Both the position numbers and the translations under genes were made by a program. Below, one piece after another: positions 39,234-52,400 of a DNA stretch of 64,000 bases. The stretch spans positions 418,780 to 482,779 of the forward strand of contig SJRY01000143.1 in assembly GCA_011319805.1 (NCBI GenBank), given 5' to 3'. The notes under the pieces are model-generated. The model saw nothing but the letters and a program-made list of their open reading frames with translations, was not told the DNA's origin and did no database searches. Source of the DNA: Macrocybe gigantea. Lineage: Eukaryota; Basidiomycota; Agaricomycetes; Agaricales; Callistosporiaceae. Each line of letters opens with the position of its first letter. Positions within the stretch are counted from its first letter, which is position 1.

Positions 39234-39659
39234 ATTGTGAGGCAGGAAGGTGGGCGCGACGAACCGAAGAGGGTGTGTTCAAGTTCTGCGCAATTCCATT
39301 CCCATGACCAAGGAAGGAAACCATATTCACTTTTATGGCTGATGAAGTACTACAGATGTTCAAGTCAGGGTCGATGAGGCACAGGCCATATCAACGGGAC
39401 TGTAAGGTTTGATGAGCCACATTCAGTTACTTTCACTATTTTTTTGATCATCCCGACTACTTTGAAGCGATTGTGGATCTGCAGGAGGAATGACCGCATT
39501 TGCAAATGAATGAGGGGCATACAGACACCCGAGCTGATTGCAAGACCCTGAAACAAGGTCAGCCAACAGGCACACAGGGATCGTGAGAAAGAATGACAAC
39601 TTCCCAAGGCCACAATACATGCCTTCATGTGCTCAAGTTAGATCTGTAATTAGCAGCAA

Positions 39660-39960
39660 CAGTTAGTCATGACTTTGAACTTCCTGACGTGTCTGATGGT
39701 GATCGACCCCACCGCGAGCCCGTGCAACATCACGAAGAAACATGTAGGCAGTATGGGGCGACCATTGAAGACCTGTGTGCGCCAGTCAGGTCATATTGTG
39801 ACTTCGTGTGCATTTCAATGACGACGGTGATCATGATTGGGACAACATACGAGGTGACGAGGAGCATGCCCCACTTGCCTGAGAGGAAATGTTAGTTGCA
39901 CAGGATGATGAGCAATGCTACGGCAAATAGTGCGAGTAGGCAGGTGGTGCTAATGATGAC
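39660..39960 (-). other. possible membrane-protein coding remnant, right arm
   Basis: On the minus strand: ATVIISTTCLLALFAVALLI, then WGMLLVTSYVVPIMITVVIE, then a frame with CFFVMLHGLAVGSITIRHV. Hydrophobic character and frame are shared with the left arm, which supports past coding, but a TAA and unclear splice sites prevent a gene model. Confidence 0.3.
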
Positions 39961-41580
39961 AGTCGCCGAGAACTGAGATCATACGGTGCCCTCATGTTAT
40001 GTAGGATCCTGAGATATTGACTGCCAGCGAGGATGTCGAAGATCAGCCTACCAAAACATGCTGTTCAGCTCACGTGCTACATGCTCACAACCTGCAGTTG
40101 TCAAGGCGAGCATCTCTATATGCCTTTAGCACATCATCATCAAGCTATTAGGTTTCTGGTCGCACCGTAGGGATGCGCAACATGCATCGTATCCTGCACA
40201 TCCAAATATTCAGGAGCTATCAGCGGGACTCCCAAAATAGCACGGCAGGACCAGCAATACCTCCAGCTGGTGCATGTTTTACTTGATTTCATCTCTTGGA
40301 CATTGTTGGCATAAACTTTCCGAAATATGATGAAAATTGGTGCATGATCTGCCTCAGAATTCCATGCAAGGCATAATGGTGCTGTCCTTTTAATTTTCAC
40401 TAACAAGTAAAGAGCAGAGCATCTTTACGACGTCGCACTTCGCACCAATTCACTGAAGTGCATGCTTGTGGAACTACGACTCTGTTTGTACCGACAATGC
40501 GATGATAGGTGCTAAGCCTAAGGCACTTGCCGAAGTTTCGACATCGGGACTTGACATGCATTCAACACTGCAGCGATGTAACCCTAAGGCGCCACTTGGA
40601 CATAGCCAGTTCAAATTCAATGGATCACCAGGAGCTCGGGGTTCTTCCATGCCTCGCTTATGCAGGTTCATCCAAACTGCTCGTTCCCATGACATTTTCC
40701 TGTACGATCACTGGTCCTTGCCGCGTCTACCCAAGTAATGATGATGTATGTCATTAGAACGGATCCCCAATTATACTTTGAGCTAACCACATTGGATACA
40801 ATGATCATGATGGACCGTGGTTATTTTGCCCATGCTTTATCTTTCAAGTTTGCCAATTAGGCGCATGCGCTGGCGAAGTTGTGCTGCATGCGCAGGTAGG
40901 ACCAGCCAGCACGCTACGTGCACATGCAACAGTGGAGGAAGCCACAATGTCGCTATCAGCTTTGTCTCTGGGACTCAATATCCCCTCAATGCTGCAATAA
41001 ACCGCTGCCATATGTATAGACCTGTCAAGGAGGTATTGTATATTTATTTGCATCAAGCATGGCTCAGGCTATGCATTTCTCCTGCCATACGTGATGTTGT
41101 AGCACACCGCTGATAAGAACACACATCTAGTTTATAATAAAATGCGTCCTGCAATAACCTGGACTTATAGTTGCTGAGAGGTTGATGAAAATGGGAGACG
41201 ACATTGGCTTTAGGTGTCATGTGACATTTCAAAGCAAAAGGCGAGCTGTGAAAGGTGACAACCCTACATTGCTGTGATGTGCAATTCAGGAAATGATATT
41301 GTAGTGTGTGTTGTTTTCTCCGTCACAATATTAAAGTTAATTACACATTGTCTCAATATCCATCACCTGAGATGATTTGTCCCTTCCTCCCCATGTCTTC
41401 CCTCCATTACGAAACCATGCGGCACTGCTCCCCACGGGCTAAACATGCAATGTCCCATGTGCGTGACCATTAACGAACCCTCACACTGTCCAATGCAATT
41501 TTTTTTCATTGGAAACGTGGATTGGTTTAATGTAGGTAAGTCGATTGAATTTGTGTTGTAGGATAAGTTCATATACTTAC

Positions 41581-41717
41581 ATGACAACCCAGTCGACGTC
41601 TGAGCTCTTAAAGTTGTCGACAATGTCTTCTTCGTGCTTCTGTGCTGCTGCCTTTACCCTTTCGCACAGCGTATCACGCTGGACCTCGGGAATCACGTCA
41701 AAGCAGATGATGCCCAT
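41581..41717 (-). CDS. candidate first exon of an unknown gene, right arm
   Basis: Mirror copy of 25604-25740: same 137-nt length, ATGG start and AT|GTAAGT donor, with a few amino-acid changes (FDVIPEVQRDTLCERV). Two open copies after substantial CpG decay suggest the exon was real. Function unknown. Confidence 0.4.
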
Positions 41718-42292
41718 GTCTTATGGAATGCGTTTGTCATTTGCCAATCACGATGAGCTTAGGAATGCATGTCTGTGATTCCTAGGGCATGTTCGCACTT
41801 GTTGTTGGCAGAGAGCAATGCACGATAATTGCTACGATGCAAAAATAAGCTCAAAACAACGTGCTGTTGTTGCGATGAAGTGCGCACATCTCAGCCCGCT
41901 TATCGACCACTGTCTGTCCTCCAAGACTACAACCAGTATCAGTTTGTTGCTGAATATGATGCTTATCGTCTCGCTTGGGACGCGCTCATCATGCCTGGCA
42001 TCAATGCGATGAGCAACGTGATCAGTTTTTCCTTGGCTATTTCACAGCGAAAAATCATTTATTTATTTTATTTATTTTTTGCAGGGACAGGGGATACCTT
42101 TATTTATTTATTTTCCACTTTAATAAAACTAAGATATAATCCTGTGGCATATCTATTTTCAGCATTAAATACTGATTGCACATTACTAGCCATTAATCAA
42201 TATCACCTTTTTTATGCAGAAAAAACTTGAAGAAAGGTGATATTGCCTGTATGTATTTCTACCAGTTTAAGCTATTATAGACCTCAGGTTGA

Positions 42293-42612
42293 TGTTACAG
42301 ATGTTGCCCAAAGGACCATTCATTTTCTTATCTTATCTTTCCCACATCCCTTATCTCCCCTGTCATGCTGCGCAGCGTGCAGCCATCAAGTCATCCCACT
42401 TCCCTAGTCATCCTGAGTCATCTCCTTCCAGTCTTACTCATCCACAGTCCATAGCATTGCGCAGCCCATGGTCCGTGCTTGAGTACTGTAATGTATATAA
42501 GGACTCCCAGATGTATCAGTAGCGCTAGGCTTAATATTCCTTTTGCCATCATCTCAAGACCACTCTCGCACTTAGTCTGCCCGAGTCCTTCTGAGATTCG
42601 TCTAGCCTAACA
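42293..42612 (+). repeat. Gypsy-2 5' LTR with TATA box and RNA start motif
   Basis: TGTTACAG...CCTAACA. TATATAA is at about 42494-42500. AGGCTTAATAT at 42527-42537 pairs with ATATTAAGCCT at 42615-42625, two nt past the LTR. Confidence 0.95.
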
Positions 42613-42625
42613 AGATATTAAGCCT

Positions 42626-44796
42626 CGTCGAGACTCGCTCAGACTCACACACACACCACGTCATGCTTTATCAAAGACTTGATCAACATTCGATGACAAG
42701 CAGTCGCTGACCCAGCGAGCACTAGCACGAGCGATGAGAGCACTTGGCTCAGAGAAGTAGACCAGGCATTGCAGTCCATGCCATTCACAGAGACAGTCCA
42801 CGCCACCCGCAGAGACACCAGCAATCCAAACAAATGAAAGAGAGAGCACACGCCTACACCAAGTAGCGACGACAAAGAGCAGGCATTTCTGAGAGAGTTT
42901 GCCTTCACCACCACAGATGAGCCCGCTGAAATCCTCAGTGAAGGAGCAGCACAACTCATTGCAGAACTCTTCCTAGAAGGAGAATATGGGATAAGCCCAG
43001 AAGAGCTGTGGTCAGACCAGAATCTTCTTGCCGAAGAAGAGGACAAACCCATCTGCAAGAAAACAAAAGAAGAACGAACACAAGCCTGAGACTTTAGGTG
43101 ACAACAGATCCAGAACTATAATCGCCGAACACAGGAGGAAGACATACTGATACAGAGAGGGCACGACGCACAGAGCGTACGACAGAACCAACAAGAATGA
43201 CACCAGAGTCAAGGACACACAGGAACGAAACCGCCAAACCCCTTCAGAGGACCAATCCGCTGAAGCACTGCATAAGAAAAGAATTGCACCACCGTGGCGA
43301 AAGTAAGCAACAGCGACTGGGACGAATACTATCAGTGGAGGGAGCGAAAAGGATTACCAAAGACAAATGGACTGACCGCCGCAGAGTGGGCCGATTTTGA
43401 ACAAGCTTGTAAAATTGCAGGAGTCAATCTAGACTACTGGAAAGAACAGAGAGAGGAGCAAAGACAGAAACAGCTCCAAGAACAGAGAGAGGAGCAAAGA
43501 CAGAAACAGCTCCAAGAACAGCAAGCCCAAGTACAAGCACAGCAGACCCAAGAACAACAGATCCAGGAACAGGAAAGCCAAGACCAAGAGAATGACGAAG
43601 AAACCCCCCAAAGGATGACAACAGAATACAAGGGAATCATCACCGACCCGAAATCCTTTACAGGAGATCGAACGTCCTTTGATATTTGGTGGAGGAAGAT
43701 GAAACTTTACATAACTGCACATGGAGACCTCACGGATACACAGAAGATTGGAGCGGTCCTGTCTAGAATGACCGACGGACCCGGAGCCCACTGGGCGTCA
43801 AAGAAGATTGACACCACTACCAACCAAAGCACATGGGCTGACTTCATAACCGAGATAGAGACATGATTCAGCAACGTCATGTCACCATCACAAGCAGGAA
43901 GCAAACTATTCAATATCAGACAGGGGAACCAACCTGTTAGGCTAGACGAATCTCAGAAGGACTCGGGCAGACTAAGTGCGAGAGTGGTCTTGAGATGATG
44001 GCAAAAGGAATATTAAGCCTAGCGTTACTGGTACATCTGGGAGTCCTTATATACACTACAGTACTCGAGCACGGACCATGGGCTGCGCAATGCTGTGGAC
44101 TGCGGATGAGTAAGACTGGAAGGAGATGACTCAGAATGACTAGGGAAGTGGGATGACTCGATGGCTGCATGCTGCGCAGCATGACAGGGGAGATAAGGGA
44201 TGTGGGAAAGATAAGATAGGAAAATGAATGGTCCTTTGAGCGATGTCTGTAACACAACCCATCGACGAATTTTTGGATGAATTTGTAGACCTCGCAGGGA
44301 AAGCAGGAATGACAGGAACAGCCCCTTGTTTCCTACTCGAGAAGAGCTTAAACCAAAGGACAGCAGAAGCTGTACACTCAATCTCCACACTCCCAACAGA
44401 TGGAGATGAATATATCAAACAGTTTGAGCGATTGGACGAAACATCAATGAACACAGAAATGTGATGAGAGGAGAATTCACAAGCAATCAGTGCAAGGCCA
44501 GAAATCCAAGCCGAGGAGCAGGACAGGCCATGGAAGTCGACAAAGTACGAAGCAACAACTGCTTCAACTGCAATAAACCAGGACACCTCTCACGAAACTG
44601 CCCGGAACCACGAAAAGGAGCAGCAAATGTCACATGTTTCAATTGTGGCTTAAAGGGACACTATGCACGGAACTGCAAGAAGAAGAAGAAAGGAAAATCC
44701 TGGGTCAGAGAAGTGAAAGAAGAAGAAGGAGAGGACAAAGAAGATAAGGATGAAGAAAGCTCTGACAAAGAGGGTTTTGTCAAAGGGTCTGACTAA
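42626..44796 (+). pseudogene. Gypsy-2 gag-A and gag-B
   Basis: gag-A (to TAA 43273-43275) is broken by several stops. gag-B opens at GTG 43294 in the same phase and has a 36-bp tandem duplication (EQREEQRQKQLQ twice, about 43444-43515). It loses an Arg codon to TGA at 43864-43866, is interrupted by the solo LTR (43935-44254), and resumes with the two zinc knuckles ([28 protein letters not shown]) at 44560-44690. GGGTTTT at 44772-44778 keeps the frameshift phase. Role as in Gypsy-1. Confidence 0.85.
43935..44254 (-). repeat. solo LTR inside Gypsy-2 gag
   Basis: A 320-bp LTR of the same family in the opposite orientation (TGTTAGG...TGTAACA on the plus strand), flanked by a perfect 5-bp duplication CAACC (43930-43934 and 44255-44259). 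It was left by recombination between the LTRs of an inserted sibling element. Confidence 0.95.
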
Positions 44797-47700
44797 GAGG
44801 TGCTAAATCATGACCCATACAACTGAAACAGACTCGCTTCGATACCGGATGTAGATCATCCCATACTCTGAAATACACCATTCCTGCCAAGCGATCTGAA
44901 GCACCAAGGAAAACCATCCAAGGGGACAAACCACCAAAGAGGAAAGAACTCGCAGTACCAGCAAGAATACGAACATGAAAAGGAATCACAATGATAACAC
45001 CAGAAGTCGATAGCAGAGCGGATAGGACCTGCATCAACACCGCGATAGTAGCAAAAACAGGACTGAAGACATGACAAATCAAGAAGATTCCCATCATAAA
45101 TGCAGACGGATCACCCAACCACTAGAAAACAGCAGACCGAGTAGCGGAGGTCCACATCGACATTAAAGGACACAAGGAGCACATGGAAGCCATCGTACTC
45201 GACATCAGAAAAACGGACATGCTACTAGGACATGACTGGCTTGTCTACCACAACCCAACAATCAAATGGAGGACAGGAGAAGTTATCTTCGACAGATGCC
45301 CTAAAACATGCAAAATAAACCACCAGACGATTAAGATACAGAAGGTGGCTGAACCAGCGAAAACCACAGCCAGCGACAAGACAGGAACCCAGATACCCCC
45401 ATATCTGATCAGATTCAAACACCTCTTCAAGGAGAAGAACTTTGATCATTTACCAGACCACAAAGAATGGGACCATGAAATAAACTTAATGAAGGATGCA
45501 CCCAAAACGATACCGAGCAAGGTTTATCCGATGACACAGAAAGAACTAGAGGAACTAGATGCCTTTGTCAAAGAAGGATTAAGAACAGGGAAAATACACC
45601 CATCGAAATCACCTTACGCAGCACCCTGCTTCTTTCGCAACAAGAAGGATGGAAGCAAACGACTCATTCAAGACTACTGGGAGATAAACAAATATATGGT
45701 CAAGGACAAGTTCCCACTACCACACATCAGCGAGCTTCTTGATGTATTACAAGGAGCAAAGTACTTTAGCAAGATCGATATTATCTGGGGATACAATAAC
45801 ATGCACATCCGGAAAGGGGACGAATGGAAGGCAGCCTTCCTAACAGCAAGAGGACTCTTCGAACTGACAGTCATGTACTTTGGGCAGTGCAACGCACCAG
45901 GCACCTTTAGCCGAATGATGGCGAGCCTCTTCCAAGACCAAATACGAAGGAGAGTGTGCATAATCTATATGGACGACATCATAATCATTGGACGAACATG
46001 AGAGGAACTCCAAAAGAACACCATAGAAGTCATGGAAATACTGAACAAGAACGACCTGTTCATCAAAGGACTGAAATGCATCTGGGAATCATCAAAAGTC
46101 CCAGTACTAGGATACATCATAGGAGAAGGGAAGGTAGAAATGGAACCAGAAAAGATCACAGCCGTACAATCCTGGCCAACCCCAAAGACGAAGAAAGAAC
46201 TACAAAAGTTCTTGGGATTCACGAACTTTACCGACGATTCATCAAGGGATATGCAAAGGTCGCTAAACCCCTGACGGAGTTGACTGGAAACAAAGCATTC
46301 CAGTGGACAGACAAGCAACAGGATGCTTTCAAAGAACTGATCTGACACATAACCTCAGCACCCATTCTAGCACTACCACAGACAGAAGGAAAATTCTGAG
46401 TCGAAACGGATGCCTCAGGATATGCCATTGGAGTGGTACTATCACAACAGCAGAAAGAACTATGGCATCTGATCGCATTCATTTCGAGATGCATGACCCC
46501 AGCAGAACAGAACTACGAAATCTATGACAAGGAACTTCTTGCAATAATGGTCGCATTAAAGACATGGAGACAATACCTCCTCGAAGCTCGAGAGAAGTTC
46601 GAAATATTGACGGATCACAAAAACCTATCATACTTCTGGAAGCCACAGCGACTCAATTCGAGACAGATTGGCTGGTACCTGAAATTACAGGAATATGACT
46701 ACGAACTATGACACGTACCAGGAAAGGCGAATGGAAAAGCGGATGTCCTGTCACGGATGGCAGGATATGAAGAAAACCTAGCAGAGAAGGACGACATACA
46801 AATGATCAAAGAAGCAGCATTCATTCGACATCTGGAAGAGAATAATGAACGAGACTTCGAATTTATGATGTTCGAGGACAAACACCCACGGAAAGAAGAA
46901 GCAGAAAATAATGAAACAATACAAACAAGAGGAATCACGATGATCGAATCCTCAAGGATAGAACAAATTTGATAATATGCATGAAGGGAAATAATCATAA
47001 CAACAGGACTAAAGAAAAAACTGTACTAGTTCACAGAAGAAGACTACATCGTATACATAGGAGGAAAAATCTACGTTCCTCCAGACAGCAAACTGAAGGA
47101 AAACATCATGTTTGAACACCATGACACACCCATCGGAGGACATCCAGAGCAATACCACATGCACAAGCTCATAAGCTGCACCTATTGGTGGCCATCAATG
47201 CTAACGGACATCAAGAAGTATGCCAATGGATGCGAAACATGTCAGTGAAACAAAATCATCTGACAAAAGAAACATGCACCCCTGCACCCGCACGAAGTCC
47301 CACAGCAACCATGGGAAGATATCGGAGTAGATCTCATAGGACCGCTACCCAGCTCGAATGGCTTTAATGCCATCGCCGCAGTCACAGACCGCCTGACCAA
47401 GATGATCCACCTAGTTCCCACAAAGACCGAACTCACAGCAGAAGGTCTCGCATGACTATACCAAGACAACGTGTGGCAGCTTCATGGAATCCCACGAAAG
47501 ATCATCAGTGACCAAGGACCCCAGTTCACAGCACAATTCATGACAGCACTTCTAAAATTACTCAGAACAAAGCAAAATCTATCAACGGCCTATCACCCAC
47601 AGACAGATGGACAGGCGGAGCGATCCCACCAAGAAACGGAAGCCTTCCTCAGAAGCTTCACAAACAACCTACAGGACGATTGGGCAGAATGGATAGCAAT

Positions 47701-48421
47701 CGCAGAGTACCAATACAATGACAAAGCACACCAGGGAACGAAGGAGACACCATTCTACCTCAACTATGGAATGCACCCCTGGAAGGGAGAGCCACAGACG
47801 ACAGAAGGGAATAACCCCGCAGCAAAAGACTTCCTCAAAAGAATAAACCAAATATGAAAGGAAGCAAATGCCGTGCTGCAATATGCACAAACACGAGCCA
47901 AAGACAATTACGATGCGAGATGAAAACCCGCCCGTGAATACAAGAAAGGAGATAGAGTATGGCTAGAAGCCACCAATATCACAGTCAATCGACCATCAAA
48001 GAAGTTATTGGCACTCTGATACAGACCATTCAAGGTGGTTGAAAAGAAAGGAGCCTTGGCATATCGCCTGGAACTCCCAGCATCATGGCAGCTGATACAC
48101 CCCGTGTTCAATGAAGCACTGCTCATGCCTTACAAAGGACCCCGTTTCAAGATACAAGAGCGACCATCACCACCACCCCCTGAAATCATAAATGATGAAG
48201 AAGAGTACGAGATAGAAGAGATTCTAAAAAGGAAGAAACAAGGGAGGGGGACACTATTCCTGGTCAAATGGAAAGGATATGGACACGAAGAGAACACATG
48301 GATCAAAGAGAAGGAACTGGGGAATGCGCAGCAAGCTCTAGACCACTTTCTAAAGAAGACTGTGAACCAGGATAAAAGGATCATGACAAGAGGGAAGAAG
48401 ACCAAAAATTGCACTTCATGA
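44797..48421 (+). pseudogene. Gypsy-2 pol: protease to chromodomain
   Basis: Protease near 45001-45060 (the DSG region, mutated at the Gly as SRA). RT is at 45500-46001 (SPYAAPCFF, YMDDIIII), RNase H at 46390-46711 and the integrase zinc and core regions at 47100-47860. The chromodomain (YEIEEILKRK, FLVKWKGYG, NTWIKE) is at 48195-48310, ending KNCTS and TGA 48419-48421. At least ten stops, most in CGA context, and a few frameshifts. It keeps the bases missing in Gypsy-1, so it shows the ancestral frame layout. Confidence 0.88.
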
Positions 48422-48853
48422 CCACCAACGCCCCCATCAGCATTGACAGCAGCGAGGGCAGCTGCGCACCTACCCCCAACCGCCCAAGTGACCTCGAGAA
48501 TCTAGCAAGAATTCTCAATGGCAGCAACTACATGGACCCCCTCGCCATCACACTTGGCGCATATATGTGCTATGTTATGACCGTCCGCATGCATCTCTGG
48601 ACCGGGCGAACCCCTGATGGGACCGGTCCCACTGCAGCTGAACATATCGCGCTTCACAAGGCGATGGAAATGCTTCGCACAGAGAACCGGTGACTTAAAC
48701 TCCTCGCCACCACACTCCATCACATCTGCGCCTATAATGAAGAGCTCATTCATACATGGGCCCCACGTGCCACGACCGCCTGGGAGACCAATACTGGGTG
48801 GGGACAGCTGGACTAAGGTTTTTCACAAGGACACGAATCTAAAGAGAGGGTGA
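48418..48853 (+). pseudogene. Gypsy-2 ORF3 and polypurine tract
   Basis: The ATG (48418-48420) overlaps the pol stop TGA (48419-48421) as ATGA. The frame is open to TGA at 48691-48693 (Arg in Gypsy-1) and then recognisable to WGQLD. The tract AAAGAGAGGGTGA ends at 48853, next to the 3' LTR. Confidence 0.8.
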
Positions 48854-49173
48854 TGTTATGGACGCCGCCCAAAGGACTATTTATTTTCTTATCTTATCTT
48901 TCCCACATCCCTTATCTCCCCCATCATGCTGCGCAGCACGCAGCCATCGAGTCATCCCACTTCCCTAGTCATCCTGAGTCATCTCCTTCCAGTCTTACTC
49001 ATCCGCAATCCACAGCATTGTGCAGCCCATGGTCCGTGCTCGAGTACTGTAATGTATATAAGGACTCCCAGATGTACCAGTAGCGCTAGGCTTAATATTC
49101 CTTTTGCCATCATCTCAAGACCACTCTCACACTTAGTCTGCCCGAGTCCTTCTGAGATTCGTCTAGCCTAACA
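48854..49173 (+). repeat. Gypsy-2 3' LTR
   Basis: 320 bp, starting TGTTATGG (C-to-T relative to the family) and ending CTAACA. Confidence 0.93.
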
Positions 49174-49443
49174 GTTGCCCCAGACAATCCTCCGCTACAG
49201 AGCGATAGTCACCCACCACCTGGCTCCAGAATAAAAGCACCTGCAGCTTTATTGGATGTGAGGTACTTAATGAACCAGAGATGCACAAAGGCATTATACT
49301 GGCGTTCAGCTGGTCTGTGCCATTTCCAGCATAGAGTCATAATGTGGACAGAGTCTTTGGGCCCTCATCTGCACAAGCATTGATCAGAGTGTGGCTGCAT
49401 GTAATGTGACAGCAGGGAGCATAGAGCTCGTTTTCTATTACCA
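49174..49443 (-). mobile_element. LINE-J, decayed ORF2 tail fragment
   Basis: Minus-strand piece of the LINE ORF2 end (zinc knuckle region, AGTCATAATGTGGACAGAGT) with many substitutions and no poly(A). It was a bystander at the Gypsy-2 boundary and ends where Gypsy-3 begins. Confidence 0.75.
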
Positions 49444-52400
49444 ATTTCAAGTATTAATATGAGAAATATTCCTGATCTTAAAGAATACTTTGAACAAGAA
49501 GGTGCATGAGAGTTTGGTCTCATAAAAGGATATACCCTATTCTGGGTAGCTCAACAGATTTATCAGCAGGATAAGTCCAAAGCATACTCAATTCTTAAGG
49601 TATGGACAGACCAATCATGACAGAAGGACATCTCTCTAGAAAGACTCCATGAGATCAATCAGATGAATAATCACGATGCACTTCATACATTGCTCAACCT
49701 CAGACAAAAGCCATGATTTGTCAGAGGTGAAAATGGAAACCAGATGAATGTACCCTTGATGATTATGACTCTGAACACTAGACAGACATATAGTGTAAAG
49801 GCCTTGCTTGACATGGGATATACTGGATCTTGCATAGATTAGAAATTTGTAAAGAAAAAGGAAATCAACACAAAGTGATATCCTATTTCTATTCCAGTCT
49901 ATAATGCAGACAGAACCTGTAACATAGTAGGCGATATATGAGAATATATTGAACTGAGAGTCTGAGTCCAGAATCATGTTGAGCAAATGGTCTTCTCAGT
50001 TACTGAACTCAGAAAGGGCCAGATCTTCATCGGTTATAAGTAGGTCAAACATTATAACCCCTGAATTGATTGCAAAACAGAAAAGATTACATTTGATCAA
50101 TGCTCTGAAGAATGTCAGTGAATTGTCTGAATGGAAAACCCTGAAGATGACAATACCTCTACCTGGACAAATGAGGTTGATTTTGAAAATAGAGAGAAAC
50201 TCTTGATGGTTGATGTAAACCAAGAGTTTCATCTAAAGGCTTTCCAAATGACAGCTTGCAAACTGGCAGAAGCAATGGCAAAGGCAACAAAGGTGCAAAC
50301 CTTTGAGGAAATCATATCAGAAGAATACCACTGTTCTAAGGATTCAGTATTTGAAAAAGAGTCACTCGACAAACTACTACTATGACAACCCTGGGACCAT
50401 GTGATCGAACTTATTTCAGAAGCCAAACTCCAAGATTGCAAGGTCTATCCCCTGATACTGACTGGATGAACAGAAACAGTTGGACATCTTCTTGGATGAA
50501 AATCTAAATACCAGATGAATCAGACTGTCAAAATTACTGATGGCATTACCTTTCTTCTTTGTAAAAAAGAAGGACAGATCCCTATGACCTGTACAGGATT
50601 ATCAAAAGTTAAATGACCTGACGATTAAGAACAAATACTCACTCCTCTTAATCCAAGAGCTAATTGACAAACTGAAGGAAGCAAGGTTCTTTACAAAACT
50701 CGATATCCAATGGAGATACAATAATATCTGCATGAAAGGAGGTAATGAATGGAAAGCTGTGTTTCAGACAAATTGGAGGATGTTTGAACCCCTGGTTATG
50801 TTTTTCAGACTGACAAATTCATGAGCTACCTTCTAAACAATGATGAACATGATTTTTAAAGATGAAATTGATCAGGGACACATTGTTATCTACATGGATG
50901 ACATTCTTATCTTCAACAAAGATTTGAATGAATACAGATGACTCATCCAATGTATATTGGAAAAGCTAAAGAATAACAAGCTTTATCTAAAACCTGAGAA
51001 GTGCTCATTTCATTAGATGGAAGTAGAGTACCTTGGAATGATTGTCTCAGAAAATGGCATTAAGATGGATCCTGTCAAAGTTAAAGGCATCAAAGGATGG
51101 CTGAAACCCACCTGTAAAAGGGACATCCAATAATTCCTAGGCTTTTGCAACTTTTATTGGTGCTCCATTGAAGGATTTGCCAAGATTATGAAATCTTTAA
51201 CAGAGCTAACTGGAAAAGCCAATTGGACATGGGGAAAAGCCCAAGATGATGCATTTAATGGATTAAAAAACCAGATCTGCTCAGCACTAATTATTGCAAT
51301 GCCATGAGATAATAGAAAGTTCTGAATGGAAGTCAATGCTTCGAATTATGCAATAGGAGGCATTCTTTCTCAGGAACAATCTAATAGCACCTAGAGACCA
51401 GTGGCTTTCATGTCAAAGTCATTGAACCCAATAGAACAGAATTATGAGATCTACAACAAAGAGATGCTCATAATCATGACTGGATTTGAGGAATAGTGCC
51501 AATACCTTTGCAGTGCTAAACAGAAATTTGAGATTTGGACAGATCACAAAAATCTCAAATATTTCCAAAAGCCTCAGAAACTGAATCGCCAGCAAGCTTA
51601 TTGGATTTCAGAACTCCAAGTCTATGATTTCATTCTGGAGTACAAACCCAGGAAATCAATGACAGTTTGTCAAGATGACCAGACCATGAGAAGGGGGAGA
51701 ATGATAATGAAAACATTATACTCCTAAAATCAGAGATTTTTTGCCAAATCTTTATAGCAAAAATCATGCCAACACCAGAATTCCAGGACATTTTGGACCA
51801 GATAAAGTAGGCTTGGAAACAAAGAGAGCCTGAGGTTCAAAAATGTCTTAATGAAGGCAAACATGGCTGGGAGGAAAATGACTGGATCGTTACATGGCTG
51901 AAACGGTACTATGTTCCTAAAAGCCAAAAAATAAGGGAACAGATCATTGAGATTCACTACTCTGATCAAATCTCAGGACACCCAGGACAGATAAAAATGC
52001 ACAAGTTAATCACACATAACTTCTGGTGGCCCAAGATGATGAATGACATCAAGGTGTACGTCAAAGGATGTGACAAATGCTAGCAGACAAAGATTATCAG
52101 AGATTGGAAACATGCTCCATTACATCCAAACAAAGTACCAAAAGAACTATGGCAGATTATATCAGTAGATCTCATCAGACCCCTCCCCAAATCTCAAGGG
52201 TTCAATGGTGTTATGGTAATGGTAGATCAGTTCACAAAAGGAGCCAAATTCATACTGGTCAATATGGAAATCATGGCAGAAGGGATCACTCATAAACTAC
52301 ATGATACTATATTCCTGAATTACAGACTCCCCAAAAAAGTTATTAGTGACAGAGGATGACAATTCATCTCCAACTTTATGATAGACCTCTATACACTTTT

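Larger units (their letters stand above)
39187..42292 (-). repeat. right arm of the 3.1-kb inverted repeat
   Basis: Reverse complement of the left arm (25027-27614, 30891-31091, 32028-32394) without its LINE insertions. The inner end falls within exon 1 of the intact Zn2Cys6-like gene, and the outer end is cut by the 5' LTR of Gypsy-2 at 42293. Compared with the left arm it has more TG/CA where the left has CG. AT-rich poly(TTTA) sequence lies near 42055-42110. Confidence 0.88.
42293..49173 (+). mobile_element. Gypsy-2, chromovirus of the Gypsy-1 family, decayed
   Basis: LTRs at 42293-42612 and 48854-49173 (both 320 bp) differ at roughly 18-20 positions, so it is older than Gypsy-1. It has the same order of parts and carries a solo LTR at 43935-44254. 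Many in-frame TGA/TAG codons sit at sites that read CGA or TGG in Gypsy-1. The flanking 5-mers are GTTGA (left) and GTTGC (right): a decayed target duplication, or chance. The left flank is the inverted-repeat arm, the right flank LINE-J. Confidence 0.93.

Noticed and set aside
42055..42115. TTTA-rich stretch as an AT-rich origin or microsatellite of interest
   Set aside because: It is a simple sequence of about 60 bp shared with the left arm (25205-25265). Nothing indicates a function.
25027..42292. The inverted arms as an assembly artefact of one palindromic read
   Set aside because: The arms differ at many sites, mostly CpG transitions, and only the left arm carries LINE-G and LINE-H with their own target duplications, so they are distinct genomic sequences.
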